From Hymenobacter psychrophilus (GTDB lineage: Bacteria; Bacteroidota; Bacteroidia; Cytophagales; Hymenobacteraceae), in the NCBI RefSeq assembly GCF_900107135.1, contig NZ_FNOV01000001.1, positions 124,001-188,000 on the forward strand: 64,000 nt of DNA, written 5' to 3'. Shown piece after piece: positions 32,401 to 40,564 of this stretch; positions within the stretch are counted from its first letter, which is position 1; each line of letters starts with the position of its first letter. The translations under genes and the position numbers were made by a program. The notes under the pieces are model-generated. The model was not told the DNA's origin and searched no databases. It was given only the letters and a program-made list of their open reading frames with translations.

Positions 32401-32434
32401 AAAAAGCACGCTCCAACTGGGGGCGTGCTTTTTT
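32401..32434 (+). terminator. Terminator of the cold-shock gene
   Basis: An 11-bp stem, AAAAAGCACGC with GCGTGCTTTTT, 11-base loop and six Ts, starting 23 bases after the csp stop. Confidence 0.9.
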
Positions 32435-32495
32435 GTGCTCCATAGCGGACGACGGCGAAGCGAATTTGTGAGGGCATTTTCTGTAGTTTAGTCGC

Positions 32496-33437
32496 ATGAA
32501 GCAAGCAGCCTCCACCGTATTTGCCGTCCGGCCCGCCCGCTTCGGCTTCAACACCGAAACGGCCGAATCCAACCACTTCCAGCAGGCCCCCACCAACCTG
32601 AGAGCCGCCGACGCCGACGCCCGCGCCGTGGCCGAGTTCGAGGCCCTGGTTGAAACCCTGCGCAGCCGGGGCGTACAGGTGCGCGTGTTCGACGATACGC
32701 CCACGCCCGCCAAACCCGACGCCGTATTTCCCAACAACTGGCTCTCGCTGCACGCCGATGGCCGCGCCGTGCTCTACCCCATGTGCGCCCCCAACCGCCG
32801 CGCCGAGCGCCGCCCCGATATTGTGGCCGCCCTGGGTCAGGAATTCCGGATATCAGAAGTGCTGGACCTATCGGGCGCGGAGGCGGAAGGCCGGTTTCTG
32901 GAAGGCACGGGCAGTATCATCTTCGACCACGCGCACCGTCGCGCCTACGCCGGCCGCTCGGCCCGCACCGAGCCAGGGCTGCTTGCCGAGGTCTGCGCCC
33001 GGCTGGGCTACCGGCCGGTGTTGTTTCGGGCCATCGATGCGGGCGGGCAGGAAATCTACCATACCAACGTGATGCTCAGCATCGGGCCCGGCTTTGCGGT
33101 GGCCTGCCTCGAAAGCATTGCCGATGCCGCCGAGCGCCGCGCCGTGGAGGACTCGCTCCGCGAAACCGGCCACGAAATAGTGCCTATTTCGCTGGCCCAG
33201 GTGACCTGCTTTGCCGGCAACATGCTGGCCCTGCAGCCCGCCGGCGGCCCCGTGCTGCTGGCCATGTCGCAACGCGCCCACAACTCGCTCACGGCCGAGC
33301 AGGGGCAGCAGCTCAGCCGCCACGCCGAGCTGCTGCCCCTGCCCATCCCGACCATCGAAACCCTGGGTGGCGGCAGCGTCCGGTGCATGCTGGCCGAGGT
33401 GTTTCTGCCCGAATTACAGGGTGCCGCTACGAAGTAA
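32496..33437 (+). CDS. ctlX: Citrulline-utilisation-type hydrolase (CtlX-like, amidinotransferase fold)
   Basis: A 313-residue member of the guanidine-modifying (arginine deiminase/amidinotransferase) fold, of the CtlX type. Family pieces: DAVFPNNWLSLHADGR (72-87), FLEGTGSIIFDH (134-145), HTNVMLSIGPGF (189-200), and at the end LGGGSVRCMLAEVF (290-303) whose Cys is the nucleophile. In characterised relatives the Cys, a His (HTNV) and acidic residues hydrolyse C-N bonds of guanidino or ureido compounds; citrulline is the presumed substrate. It stands 84 bases ahead of the SPL-like gene. The fold is firm; the substrate is by family. Confidence 0.85.
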   Translation: MKQAASTVFAVRPARFGFNTETAESNHFQQAPTNLRAADADARAVAEFEALVETLRSRGVQVRVFDDTPTPAKPDAVFPNNWLSLHADGRAVLYPMCAPNRRAERRPDIVAALGQEFRISEVLDLSGAEAEGRFLEGTGSIIFDHAHRRAYAGRSARTEPGLLAEVCARLGYRPVLFRAIDAGGQEIYHTNVMLSIGPGFAVACLESIADAAERRAVEDSLRETGHEIVPISLAQVTCFAGNMLALQPAGGPVLLAMSQRAHNSLTAEQGQQLSRHAELLPLPIPTIETLGGGSVRCMLAEVFLPELQGAATK

Positions 33438-33521
33438 ATACAGGTCTATTGGCTGGCCGAAACCTTCGCCAAAAAGGCTGTTTAACGGAGCTATTCAGGC
33501 CTGAAACGCGTTGTCTATCCA

Positions 33522-34637
33522 ATGACGCAAACTGCCCTTTTTCCCTCGCTCGATATCCTGCCCGAACCCGCCGCAACTGTTGCCACGCCGCGCCAGCATG
33601 GAGCCAAGCTCTGGCTGCCCAAGCGCGTGGTGTTCACCCCGGCCGCCCTCGACGAGCCGTTTGGCCAGCAGATGCTGGCCCGTGCCCAAAGCCACGGGCT
33701 GGAAGTGGAGCTGCTCAAAAGCAACCGCCTCACCGGCCTGCGCGGCGACGACGTGCGTGAAACCTACCGCCGGGCCAAAGGCACGCTGGCCGTGGTCTGT
33801 GCCCCGCCCGGAGCCCTGCGCCTGCAACCCACGCCCCCCTCGGCCGATTGGCAAATGAACCTGGCCGAAGGTTGCCCGGCCCATTGCCAGTATTGCTACC
33901 TGGCCGGCAGCCTCAGCGGCCCGCCGGTAGTGAAGGCCTTCGCCAACCTACCTAGATTGCTCGAAAACACCCAAAGCTACGAGCAGGCCGGCCGCGTTAC
34001 GAGCTTCGAGGTGAGCTGCTACACCGATGTGCTGGGCATCGAGCACCTCACCGGCTCGCTGGCCGAATGCATCCGCTACTATGGCCAGCGCGAGGGCACG
34101 CACCTGCGCTTCGTGAGCAAGTACGACCACGTAGCGCCGCTGCTGGCGCTGCCCCACCACGGCCGCACCCGGGCCCGCTTCAGCCTGAATGCTGAGCCGG
34201 TGGTACGGAAGCTGGAGGGCGGTACGGCCTCGGTGGAGGCGCGCCTGCAGGCGTTGCGCCAGCTGGCGCTACCCCGCGAACGGGGCGGCGGGGGCTATCC
34301 GGTGGGCGTGGTGCTGGCCCCCATCATGCCCCTGCCCAACTGGCAGCAGGAGTATGGCCAGCTGCTCGACCGGGTGGCGGCGGCCCTCGATTTCAACTGC
34401 GACCTGACGGTGGAGTTCATCACCCACCGCTTCACACCTGGCTCTAAAAACGTGCTCTTGGATTGGTATCCCAACACCAGCCTCGACTTTGATGAAGCCA
34501 CCCGTGCCGTGAAGCGTAACAAGTTCGGTGGTACCAAATTCGTGTACCAGCCCGCCGATATGCGTCAGCTCAAAGAGTTCTTCTACGCCGAGTGGCAGGC
34601 CCGTTTTCCCAAGGCCCCGGTGCTGTACTGGACGTAG
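33522..34637 (+). CDS. Spore-photoproduct-lyase-family radical SAM enzyme
   Basis: A 371-residue radical SAM protein. The cluster-binding CxxxCxxC is CPAHCQYC (Cys118, Cys122, Cys125). The segment FEVSCYTDVLGIEHLTG (162-178) matches the region around the H-donor Cys (Cys141) of Bacillus SplB, and Cys166 is kept. Later VEFITHRFTPGSKNVL and the C-terminal KFVYQPADMRQLKEFFY also fit. SplB repairs the spore photoproduct (a UV thymine dimer) in spores; Bacteroidota do not form spores, so this may repair other UV products. A BLUF photoreceptor and damaged methyltransferase are encoded 3 kb downstream. The family is clear; the substrate is not. Confidence 0.88.
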   Translation: MTQTALFPSLDILPEPAATVATPRQHGAKLWLPKRVVFTPAALDEPFGQQMLARAQSHGLEVELLKSNRLTGLRGDDVRETYRRAKGTLAVVCAPPGALRLQPTPPSADWQMNLAEGCPAHCQYCYLAGSLSGPPVVKAFANLPRLLENTQSYEQAGRVTSFEVSCYTDVLGIEHLTGSLAECIRYYGQREGTHLRFVSKYDHVAPLLALPHHGRTRARFSLNAEPVVRKLEGGTASVEARLQALRQLALPRERGGGGYPVGVVLAPIMPLPNWQQEYGQLLDRVAAALDFNCDLTVEFITHRFTPGSKNVLLDWYPNTSLDFDEATRAVKRNKFGGTKFVYQPADMRQLKEFFYAEWQARFPKAPVLYWT

Positions 34638-34644
34638 GTTTTTT

Positions 34645-34676
34645 TGAGAAGCTAGAAGCTAGAAGCTAGAAGCTAG
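34645..34676. repeat. CTAGAAG tandem repeat at the IS left flank
   Basis: About four copies of the 7-base unit CTAGAAG, ending at the IS5-type element. The last CTAG (34673-34676) is the left copy of the IS target duplication. Confidence 0.7.
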
Positions 34677-35523
34677 AGCCTGTTATGGACTTGTAGCTCG
34701 AAAAACGCCTTTTGCCAGCAGGAGTGTGACAAAGGCGAGGAAGTGAAATTGGTGCATGGTCAGGGCCAACCGTTCGTAATCACGCGCTAAGCGCCGGAAG
34801 CGGGCCGCCCAGCCAAAGCTGCGCTCAACGACCCAGCGGCGGGGCAGCAGCACAAAGCCGGTTTGGCCTTTGGGCTTGGCAATAACCTGTAAATCAATAT
34901 CGTGCACGGCCGCGGCGTACGCCGCGTCTTCGCCCGTGTAGCCCTGGTCGACGTAGGCCACCTGCACTTTTTGGCCCGTGACCTGCTGCACCCGCTCACA
35001 GAGTGCGTCGACCTGCCCGCGGTCAGGCTCGTTGGCTGGCGTAACGACAGCGGCCAGCAGGTGACCCAGCGTGTCGACGGCCACGTGCACCTTGCTACCC
35101 TTGCGTCGTTTGGCCCCGTCGTAACCGGCGCGGGCGCCGCTTTCGGGCGTGCTTTGCAGGGTGCGCGAGTCCAAAATGACGGCTGTGGGCTCGGCCTCAC
35201 GTCCGACCAGCACGCGGGCCAACTCGCGCAAATCGGCCATCATGTGCTCAAAACACCGGTTATCGCGCCAGCGCGCCCATTGCTGGTAGACCGCCGGCCA
35301 AGGCGGCAGGTCGTGGGGCAGGTAGCGCCAGCCGCAGCCGGTTTTGACCAGGTAGCGCAGGGCGTTGAACACGGCCCGGAGCGCGTGCTGCCGTTGCGAC
35401 GCGTTTTCGCGCACCAGGGCCAAATAAGGCGCTACAAACGTCCATTCGTCATCCGTTACGTCGCTGGGGCAACCACTTCGCTGTGCCATACCCCCAAATT
35501 ACGCTACCAGTGCATAACAGGCT
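34677..35523 (-). mobile_element. IS5-family insertion sequence (847 bp)
   Basis: A complete element bounded by 21-bp imperfect inverted repeats with two mismatches: the left end begins AGCCTGTTATGGACTTG, the right end complement begins AGCCTGTTATGCACTGG. It is flanked by a direct CTAG duplication (34673-34676 and 35524-35527), typical of the IS1031/IS427-type groups of IS5. It carries one transposase gene. It sits inside one arm of a larger inverted repeat. Confidence 0.93.
34683..35489 (-). CDS. IS5-family DDE transposase
   Basis: A 268-residue transposase, almost the full length of its element. The DUF4096-like start VTDDEWTFVAPYLALV and LRYLVKTGCGWRYLPHDLPPW is followed by the DDE core: Asp in VILDSRTLQ (about 106), Asp in VAYVDQGYTG (about 181), and Glu in RRWVVERSFGW (about 225), then ARDYERLALTMHQ and a hydrophobic end. 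The frame is intact and both inverted repeats are present, so the element may be active. It is read leftwards; its stop lies in the left inverted repeat. Confidence 0.95.
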   Translation of the reverse strand: MAQRSGCPSDVTDDEWTFVAPYLALVRENASQRQHALRAVFNALRYLVKTGCGWRYLPHDLPPWPAVYQQWARWRDNRCFEHMMADLRELARVLVGREAEPTAVILDSRTLQSTPESGARAGYDGAKRRKGSKVHVAVDTLGHLLAAVVTPANEPDRGQVDALCERVQQVTGQKVQVAYVDQGYTGEDAAYAAAVHDIDLQVIAKPKGQTGFVLLPRRWVVERSFGWAARFRRLARDYERLALTMHQFHFLAFVTLLLAKGVFRATSP

Positions 35524-35527
35524 CTAG

Positions 35528-35690
35528 AAGTCAGGAGTTAGAATACAGCCTGTCATCCTGAGCAAAGCGAAGGACCTTATCACGTTGGAACAGCCGCAAC
35601 AACGACTCGTTCAGACGTAATAAGGTCCTTCGCTTTGCTCAGGATGACAGGCTGTATTCTAACTCCTGGCTCCTGACTTCTAGCTTCTCA
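35528..35690. repeat. Inverted repeat (CATCCTGAGCAAAGCGAAGG arm) interrupted by the IS
   Basis: Arms of about 35 bases pair perfectly (about 35546-35580 and 35620-35654; core CTGTCATCCTGAGCAAAGCG) and continue outward to TAGAAGTCAGG/CCTGACTTCTA. Outer sequence before the IS (GAGAAGCTAG at 34646) pairs with CTAGCTTCTC (35680-35689), so the IS landed in the left arm. The right arm has an additional 7 bases. It is one of four related elements in the window. Confidence 0.8.
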
Positions 35691-35692
35691 AA

Positions 35693-37210
35693 TCATACCC
35701 CCAACTGCTCCGGCGTTACCAGGTCCAGCAGGGTGCTGGTGCGGGTGCGCGTCTGGTTGACCAGTTCGGGTTCGTCGGCCAGCGTATGGCCGAAGGTGGG
35801 CACCATTTCGCGGAACCGGGCCTGCCACTCGGGCGTGGCCGATTGCGCGGGGAAGCAGCGCTGCACCAGCCCCAGCATAATGCTGACGGCGGTGGAGGCG
35901 CCGGGCGAAGCCCCAAGCAGCGCGGCAATAGTGCCGTCGGCGGCCGTTACCACCTCGGTGCCGAATTCGAGCACGCCGCCCTGCTTTTTGTCCTTCTTGA
36001 TAACCTGCACGCGCTGGCCGGCAATGGCCAGCTCCCAATCCTGGGCCTGGGCTTCGGGCAGGTATTCGCGCAGAGCCGCCAGCCGGTCATTTGGCGACTG
36101 GCGCACCTGCTGAATCAGGTATTTGGTGAGCGACAGGTTTTTGAGGCCGGCCATAATCATGGGCTTCACGTTGCCGAACTGAATCGAGGCCGGCAGATCG
36201 AAGTAGGAGCCCGTTTTCAGGAACTTGGTGCTGAAGCCGGCGTAGGGGCCGAACAGCAACTGCTTTTCGCCGTCAATTACGCGCGTATCGAGGTGGGGCA
36301 CCGACATGGGCGGCGAGCCGACGGAAGCCTTGCCGTACACTTTGGCATCGTGGCGGGCGATTACGGCCGGGTTCACGCAGCGCAGCCACTGCCCGCTCAC
36401 CGGGAAACCGCCGTAGCCGGCGGCCTCTGGAATGTGCGACTTTTCGAGCAGCGGCAGCGAGCCGCCGCCGGCCCCGATAAACACGAACCGGGCCCGGGTT
36501 TCCGTTTCCTGGCCGTTTTGCAGGTTTTCGGTTTTCACCCGCCAGCTGCCGTCGGCGTTGTGGTGCAGCTTGTCTACTTCGTGGTGGAAGTGCAGGGTTA
36601 CGCCGGGTTTCTCCTGCAGCAGATAGAACATGCCGCGGGTCAGGGAGCCGAAGTTAACGTCGGTACCCAGGTCCATGCGGGTAGCGGCCACGGTCTGGTC
36701 GGGGTCGCGGCCGTCCATCACCAGCGGCATCCAATCGGCTATTTCGGCCTGGTCTTCGCTGAATTTCATGCCCTTAAACAGAGCCGACGCGGTGAGGGCA
36801 GCATGGCGCTTGCGCAGGAACTCTACATTTTCGCGCCCCATCACGAAGCTCATGTGCGGAATGTGGTTGATGAAGCGCTGAATTTCCTTCACGTCGTATT
36901 TCTCCGTCAGGAAGGCCCAGAACTGCTTGCTCTGCTCGAACTGCTCGGCAATGCTGAGGGCCTTGCTGATGTCGATGGAGCCATCGGGGCGCTCGGGCGT
37001 GTAGTTAAGCTCGCAGAAGGCCGAGTGGCCGGTGCCGGCGTTGTTCCAGGCGTCGGAGCTTTCGGCGGCGGCCACATCGAGGCGCTCGAAAATGGTGATG
37101 GTCAGCGTTGGGTCGAGCTCCTTGAGCATCAGGCCCAGCGTGGCGCTCATAATACCGGCACCAATCAGCACAACATCGGTAGTGGGTAAAGAAGAAGTAG
37201 TGGAATGCAT
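35693..37210 (-). CDS. mqo: Malate:quinone oxidoreductase
   Basis: Membrane-associated FAD enzyme that oxidises malate to oxaloacetate and passes electrons to quinone, bypassing NAD-linked malate dehydrogenase in the TCA cycle. The 505-residue protein starts with the FAD Rossmann motif VVLIGAGIMSATLGLML, then SDAWNNAGTGHSAFCELNYT, a hallmark of Mqo (substrate/FAD site), VFIGAGGGSLPLL, GFPVSGQWLRC, and near the end GTEVVTAADGTIAALLGASPG. Start at ATG 37210 (MHSTTSS); an upstream GTG would add 11 residues. It reads towards the inverted repeat at 35528-35690, which may end its transcript. Single gene; the family call is firm. Confidence 0.95.
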   Translation of the reverse strand: MHSTTSSLPTTDVVLIGAGIMSATLGLMLKELDPTLTITIFERLDVAAAESSDAWNNAGTGHSAFCELNYTPERPDGSIDISKALSIAEQFEQSKQFWAFLTEKYDVKEIQRFINHIPHMSFVMGRENVEFLRKRHAALTASALFKGMKFSEDQAEIADWMPLVMDGRDPDQTVAATRMDLGTDVNFGSLTRGMFYLLQEKPGVTLHFHHEVDKLHHNADGSWRVKTENLQNGQETETRARFVFIGAGGGSLPLLEKSHIPEAAGYGGFPVSGQWLRCVNPAVIARHDAKVYGKASVGSPPMSVPHLDTRVIDGEKQLLFGPYAGFSTKFLKTGSYFDLPASIQFGNVKPMIMAGLKNLSLTKYLIQQVRQSPNDRLAALREYLPEAQAQDWELAIAGQRVQVIKKDKKQGGVLEFGTEVVTAADGTIAALLGASPGASTAVSIMLGLVQRCFPAQSATPEWQARFREMVPTFGHTLADEPELVNQTRTRTSTLLDLVTPEQLGV

Positions 37211-37414
37211 AGGGAAAGAGGCTAGATGATAGGTACGGACCACGGGCCTAAAAAGATAGAATCCTTGCCAGCGTCAGGGCGCAGGGGCTGCACAGATTTG
37301 CCAATCTATCTATAAATCTGTATATTAATGATCTGCTCTTGCCGGGTTTTTCCAGCGTTGTTTGGTGGGGGCGGCGGGCCGGGCCGGCTACGTTCGTTTC
37401 AAACCTCATTTGCC

Positions 37415-37834
37415 ATGCATCATATTGTTTATTCGAGCCAGGTAGTGGGCGAGTTAAGCGAGGGCCTGCTGCGGGAAATGCTGGTAAAGTTCCGGGAGAA
37501 AAACCGCCAGCTCGATATTACCGGCATTTTGCTGTATTGCGACGGACAGGTGCTGCAGGTGTTGGAGGGCGAGCGCACGGTAGTGGAGCAACTCTACAGC
37601 GTCATTGAGCACGATCTGCGCCACCGCGCCGTGGCCAAGCTGGCCGATGGCCCGGTGAGCTGGCGCGAGTTCCCCGAGTGGTCGATGGCCTTTGCCATTG
37701 CCTCGCCCAGCGCCTTCGCCTCGCTGGCCGGCTACTGCAACCCCAACAACCCCTGGCAGCCCCGCAACGAAGCCGGCCTGCTCATCCGGGAGCTGATCCG
37801 GGAATTTATCCAGCAAACCCATCTTATTATCTGA
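37415..37834 (+). CDS. BLUF blue-light photoreceptor
   Basis: A 139-residue single-domain BLUF protein that binds FAD and senses blue light. The key residues are all visible: Tyr6 (HIVYSS), Asn30 (EKNRQLDITGILL), Gln48 (VLQVLEG), and Trp89/Met91 (EWSMAF) near the second strand. Residues 95-139 form a C-terminal cap. No output domain is attached, so it should act through a partner. The stop overlaps the start of the damaged methyltransferase gene by one base (TGATG), so these two were a coupled pair. A start at an upstream ATG (37328) is unlikely because homology begins at 37415. Confidence 0.92.
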   Translation: MHHIVYSSQVVGELSEGLLREMLVKFREKNRQLDITGILLYCDGQVLQVLEGERTVVEQLYSVIEHDLRHRAVAKLADGPVSWREFPEWSMAFAIASPSAFASLAGYCNPNNPWQPRNEAGLLIRELIREFIQQTHLII

Positions 37835-38657
37835 TGAACCTACTACCCGACCTGCCACCCGCCATTCCGGCCGATTACCTCGAACTGAACCGTCGCCTCT
37901 GGAACGCCAAAACGGCTTCTCACCTTGCTTCCGATTTCTACGATGTGCCCGGTTTCGTGGCGGGCAACTCGTCGCTCAACCCGCCCGAGCAGCAGCTGCT
38001 CGGCGACGTAACCGGGCAGCGCATTCTGCACCTGCAATGCCATTTCGGCCTCGATACCCTCTCGCTGGCCCGGCTGGGTGCCCACGTCACGGGCGTCGAT
38101 CTGGCCGATGACGCCATTACCTCTGCCCGCGCCCTCAACCAGCAGCTGGGCCTGGAGGCCGAGTTTTTACAGGCCAACGTACTGGCCCTGCCCGCTCACC
38201 TCGACGGGCAGTTTGATGTGGTGTTCACTTCCTACGGTGTGCTGGGCTGGCTGCCCGACCTGCCGCAGTGGGCCGCCAGCGTGGCCCGCTGCCTGCGCCC
38301 CGGTGGCCGGCTGGTGCTGGTCGAGTTTCACCCCGCGGTCTGGATGTTTGACAACTACTTCACCCGCATCGAGCACTCGTACTTCAACCGTCAGACCATT
38401 GTTGAGCAGGAAAACGGCACCTACGCCGACCGGGCTGCCCCGCTGCAGGAAACGTCGGTATCGTGGAACCACAGCCTGGGCGAGGTGCTGGGGCGCTACT
38501 AGGCCAGAGGCTGGCCATCCGCCACTTCGAAGAATACGACTACTTGTGCTACGACTGCCTGAACGGGCTGGAACCAGCCCCCGGCGGTGGCTACCGGCTC
38601 GCCCACATGCCCGGCAAGCTACCCCTCATGTACTCGGTAGTAGCCCAGAAGCCGTAG
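37834..38657 (+). pseudogene. Class I SAM methyltransferase, frameshifted near the 3' end
   Basis: The first 222 codons encode a normal Rossmann methyltransferase: RILHLQCHFGLDTLSLARLGAHVTGVDLAD (SAM motif, in outline), VFTSYGVLGWLPDL, GGRLVLVEFHPAVWMFDN. The frame then ends at TAG after SWNHSLGEVLGRY. The missing part is found in the next frame (about 38480-38657): LLGQRLAIRHFEEYDYLCYD, then GKLPLMYSVVAQKP, which is the normal end of this family. Adding one G to the GGGG run at about 38490 restores a full-length frame. The gene is either recently broken or the base is missing through a sequencing error. Confidence 0.8.
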
Positions 38658-38681
38658 GTTTTAGTCGTTTAGCAGAGGAAC

Positions 38682-38773
38682 GTCATTCTGAGCGGAGCGA
38701 AGAATCTCGCGTGAGTTGATTGAATGATTGTAGCAACGATTCACGCGCGGTTCTTCGCTCCGCTCAGAATGAC
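38682..38773. repeat. Inverted repeat (TCATTCTGAGCG type)
   Basis: Arms of about 33 bases (38682-38714 and 38741-38773), GTCATTCTGAGCGGAGCGAA and complement, with a few mismatches towards the loop. One of four related elements; it separates the damaged methyltransferase and pncA and would act as a bidirectional terminator. Confidence 0.8.
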
Positions 38774-38784
38774 AGTTCTTTCAC

Positions 38785-38812
38785 TAACCACTAACCACTA
38801 ACCACTACATCG
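38785..38812. repeat. ACTAACC tandem repeat at the pncA 3' end
   Basis: About four copies of the 7-base unit CACTAAC. The TAG stop and last residues (DVVVSG) of pncA are written in this repeat. Confidence 0.7.
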
Positions 38813-39408
38813 GCTGTAGTTACAAACCGGGCCCCGCGCTGCGCCAGGTCGGCGCGGGCCTGCTGGTAGCCTTCGGCGCTGATAGCACGGGTGGCATCTT
38901 CCACGAAGAATACTGCAAAGCCTTCCTGCAGCGCATCGAGGGCCGAGAAGTAGACGCAGAAGTCGGCAGCCAGGCCGGCCAGGTATACTGCGGTTACGCC
39001 GCGGCCGCGCAGGTAGTCGGCCAGGCCGGTGCTTTTGCGGTGGCCGTTGTCGAAAAAGCCGCTGTACGAGTCGATGGCCGGGTTGGTGCCTTTGCGAAAG
39101 ATGGCCTCGATGCGGTGCTGGTCGAGACCGGGTACGAATTCGGCGCCGGCGGTGCCCTGCACGCAGTGGTCGGGCCAGAGCGTTTGGAGCAGCCCGTGCA
39201 GCTCGCCCTGCTCGAAGGGCTGGCGGCCGGGGTGGGTGCCGGCAAAGCTGCCGTGGCCGGCCGGGTGCCAGTCCTGGGTGGCGACCACCAGCTCGAAGCG
39301 GGGCTGTAATTGGTTGGCCAGCGCCACAACGGCATCACCGCCGGGCACGGCCAGAGACCCGCCGGGCACAAAATCATTCTGAATATCAATCAGCAGAAGC
39401 GCTTTCAT
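38791..39408 (-). CDS. pncA: Nicotinamidase/pyrazinamidase
   Basis: Hydrolyses nicotinamide to nicotinate in NAD salvage. The 205-residue cysteine hydrolase shows Asp8 (LLLIDIQNDF), Lys106 (IFRKGTNPAIDSYSGFFDN) and Cys151 (GLAADFCVYFSALDA) as the catalytic triad and Asp46/His48 with His52 in TQDWHPAGHGSF for the metal site. Length is normal. The reading frame ends within a CACTAAC tandem repeat, so its last residues are repeat-encoded. It stands alone, flanked by the inverted repeat at 38682 and a 181-base gap before the secreted protein at 39590. Confidence 0.95.
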   Translation of the reverse strand: MKALLLIDIQNDFVPGGSLAVPGGDAVVALANQLQPRFELVVATQDWHPAGHGSFAGTHPGRQPFEQGELHGLLQTLWPDHCVQGTAGAEFVPGLDQHRIEAIFRKGTNPAIDSYSGFFDNGHRKSTGLADYLRGRGVTAVYLAGLAADFCVYFSALDALQEGFAVFFVEDATRAISAEGYQQARADLAQRGARFVTTADVVVSG

Positions 39409-39589
39409 CGGTCAAAACTGAAAAGTGAGTGGCCCTGGCAACAAGTGATTTTCGGGGGAAGGTGTATGCCGCACGGCCGGGCAAACTTAGCCCAATCTGT
39501 CCACTCGGGGGCTCGCTCGCCCGATTCGTGCGTACTTTGCCCCGAATTGAGGGCCGGGCCCGACCCGGACCGAAAGCGCACGATAGGCA

Positions 39590-40534
39590 ATGACGAAGTT
39601 TTTTCTGGTAGGAATGGGCCTGCTGCTGGGCGGCTGGCCGCAAGTGGGCACAGCCCAAACCATGAGCCCCGTTTCGGCTCCCGAGCCCGCCGCCCGGCAG
39701 GCCGTGGCCGGCACGCGGGTGTGGCTGAGCCCGCCGCCCGGCTTCGGGCCGGCGGCGGGCCTTACGGGACTGCGCCGGGGGCCGGCCGCGTTGCAGGTAA
39801 TGGAGATGCCCGGCAGCAACTATTATCGGCAGGCAGCGGGCTTCAATCCGGCCCGCTTCACGGCCCGTGGCGGCACGGTTATCAGCTTCAGCACGCTGCA
39901 GGTAGATGGGTATCCGGCCCAGCTGGCGCGCGTGCAGCTCAGCCCTACTCAGGAAACCAGCCAGCTGCTGTTCGGCGACTCGACGTTTGTGGTGATGCTC
40001 GACGCCCGTTACCCGGTGGCCGACACGGCCGCCGGGGCCGCCCTGCGCCGCAGCCTGCGCTCGGCTACTTACCGCCCCGCCGCCGCCGATGCGCCGGTCA
40101 CGCTGGGCAATGTCGTGTTCGTGCTCGACGAGCCCAAGTCGCCCTTCGCGCTGGCGCTGGCCCGGCGGGGTACCTATACCTATACGCTGGGCGGGCAGCG
40201 CAAGCCCGATTACGGCACCGAGCCGCAACTCACGGTCAGTACCTACCCCTACAACCCGTCCATCACGGCGGCCGACATCAGCGACCAGCTCCTAACCCGC
40301 CCCGACGGTCCCAGGGCTTACAAGCCGCGTAAGATGAGCTCGGGCAAAGTAAACGACCTGGTAACCTACGAAACCGAGGGCTTTGCCCAGCTGCAGGGCC
40401 AGCGGGTGATGGTGTACCAGCAGGTGACGGTCATCGGCAACACCGCCGTGGCCCTGCAGGGCATTGCCCGCCAGGATTTCGAGCAGGCGCTGGAGCAGTT
40501 CAAAAGCCTGACCCACACGATTAAGGCGCGCTAG
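39590..40534 (+). CDS. Secreted hypothetical protein (314 aa)
   Basis: A 314-residue protein with a Sec signal peptide (MTKFFLVGMGLLLGGWPQ to TAQ, 1-23). The mature part is strand-rich and polar, with WLSPPPGFGPAAGLTGLRRG, GGTVISFSTLQVDGYPAQLA, and a late segment NDLVTYETEGFAQLQGQRVM before VMVYQQVTVIGNTAVALQGI, as in small beta-barrel or lipocalin-like proteins. I do not recognise a family. It lies between pncA (divergent) and the broken 2H gene (convergent), so it is a single gene. Confidence 0.65.
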   Translation: MTKFFLVGMGLLLGGWPQVGTAQTMSPVSAPEPAARQAVAGTRVWLSPPPGFGPAAGLTGLRRGPAALQVMEMPGSNYYRQAAGFNPARFTARGGTVISFSTLQVDGYPAQLARVQLSPTQETSQLLFGDSTFVVMLDARYPVADTAAGAALRRSLRSATYRPAAADAPVTLGNVVFVLDEPKSPFALALARRGTYTYTLGGQRKPDYGTEPQLTVSTYPYNPSITAADISDQLLTRPDGPRAYKPRKMSSGKVNDLVTYETEGFAQLQGQRVMVYQQVTVIGNTAVALQGIARQDFEQALEQFKSLTHTIKAR

Positions 40535-40564
40535 TTTAAGCAGCGGGGAAACAGCAATACCACC

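Noticed and set aside
35786..37189. Plus-strand frame of 467 codons opposite mqo.
   Set aside because: Antisense of a clear Mqo; no domain.
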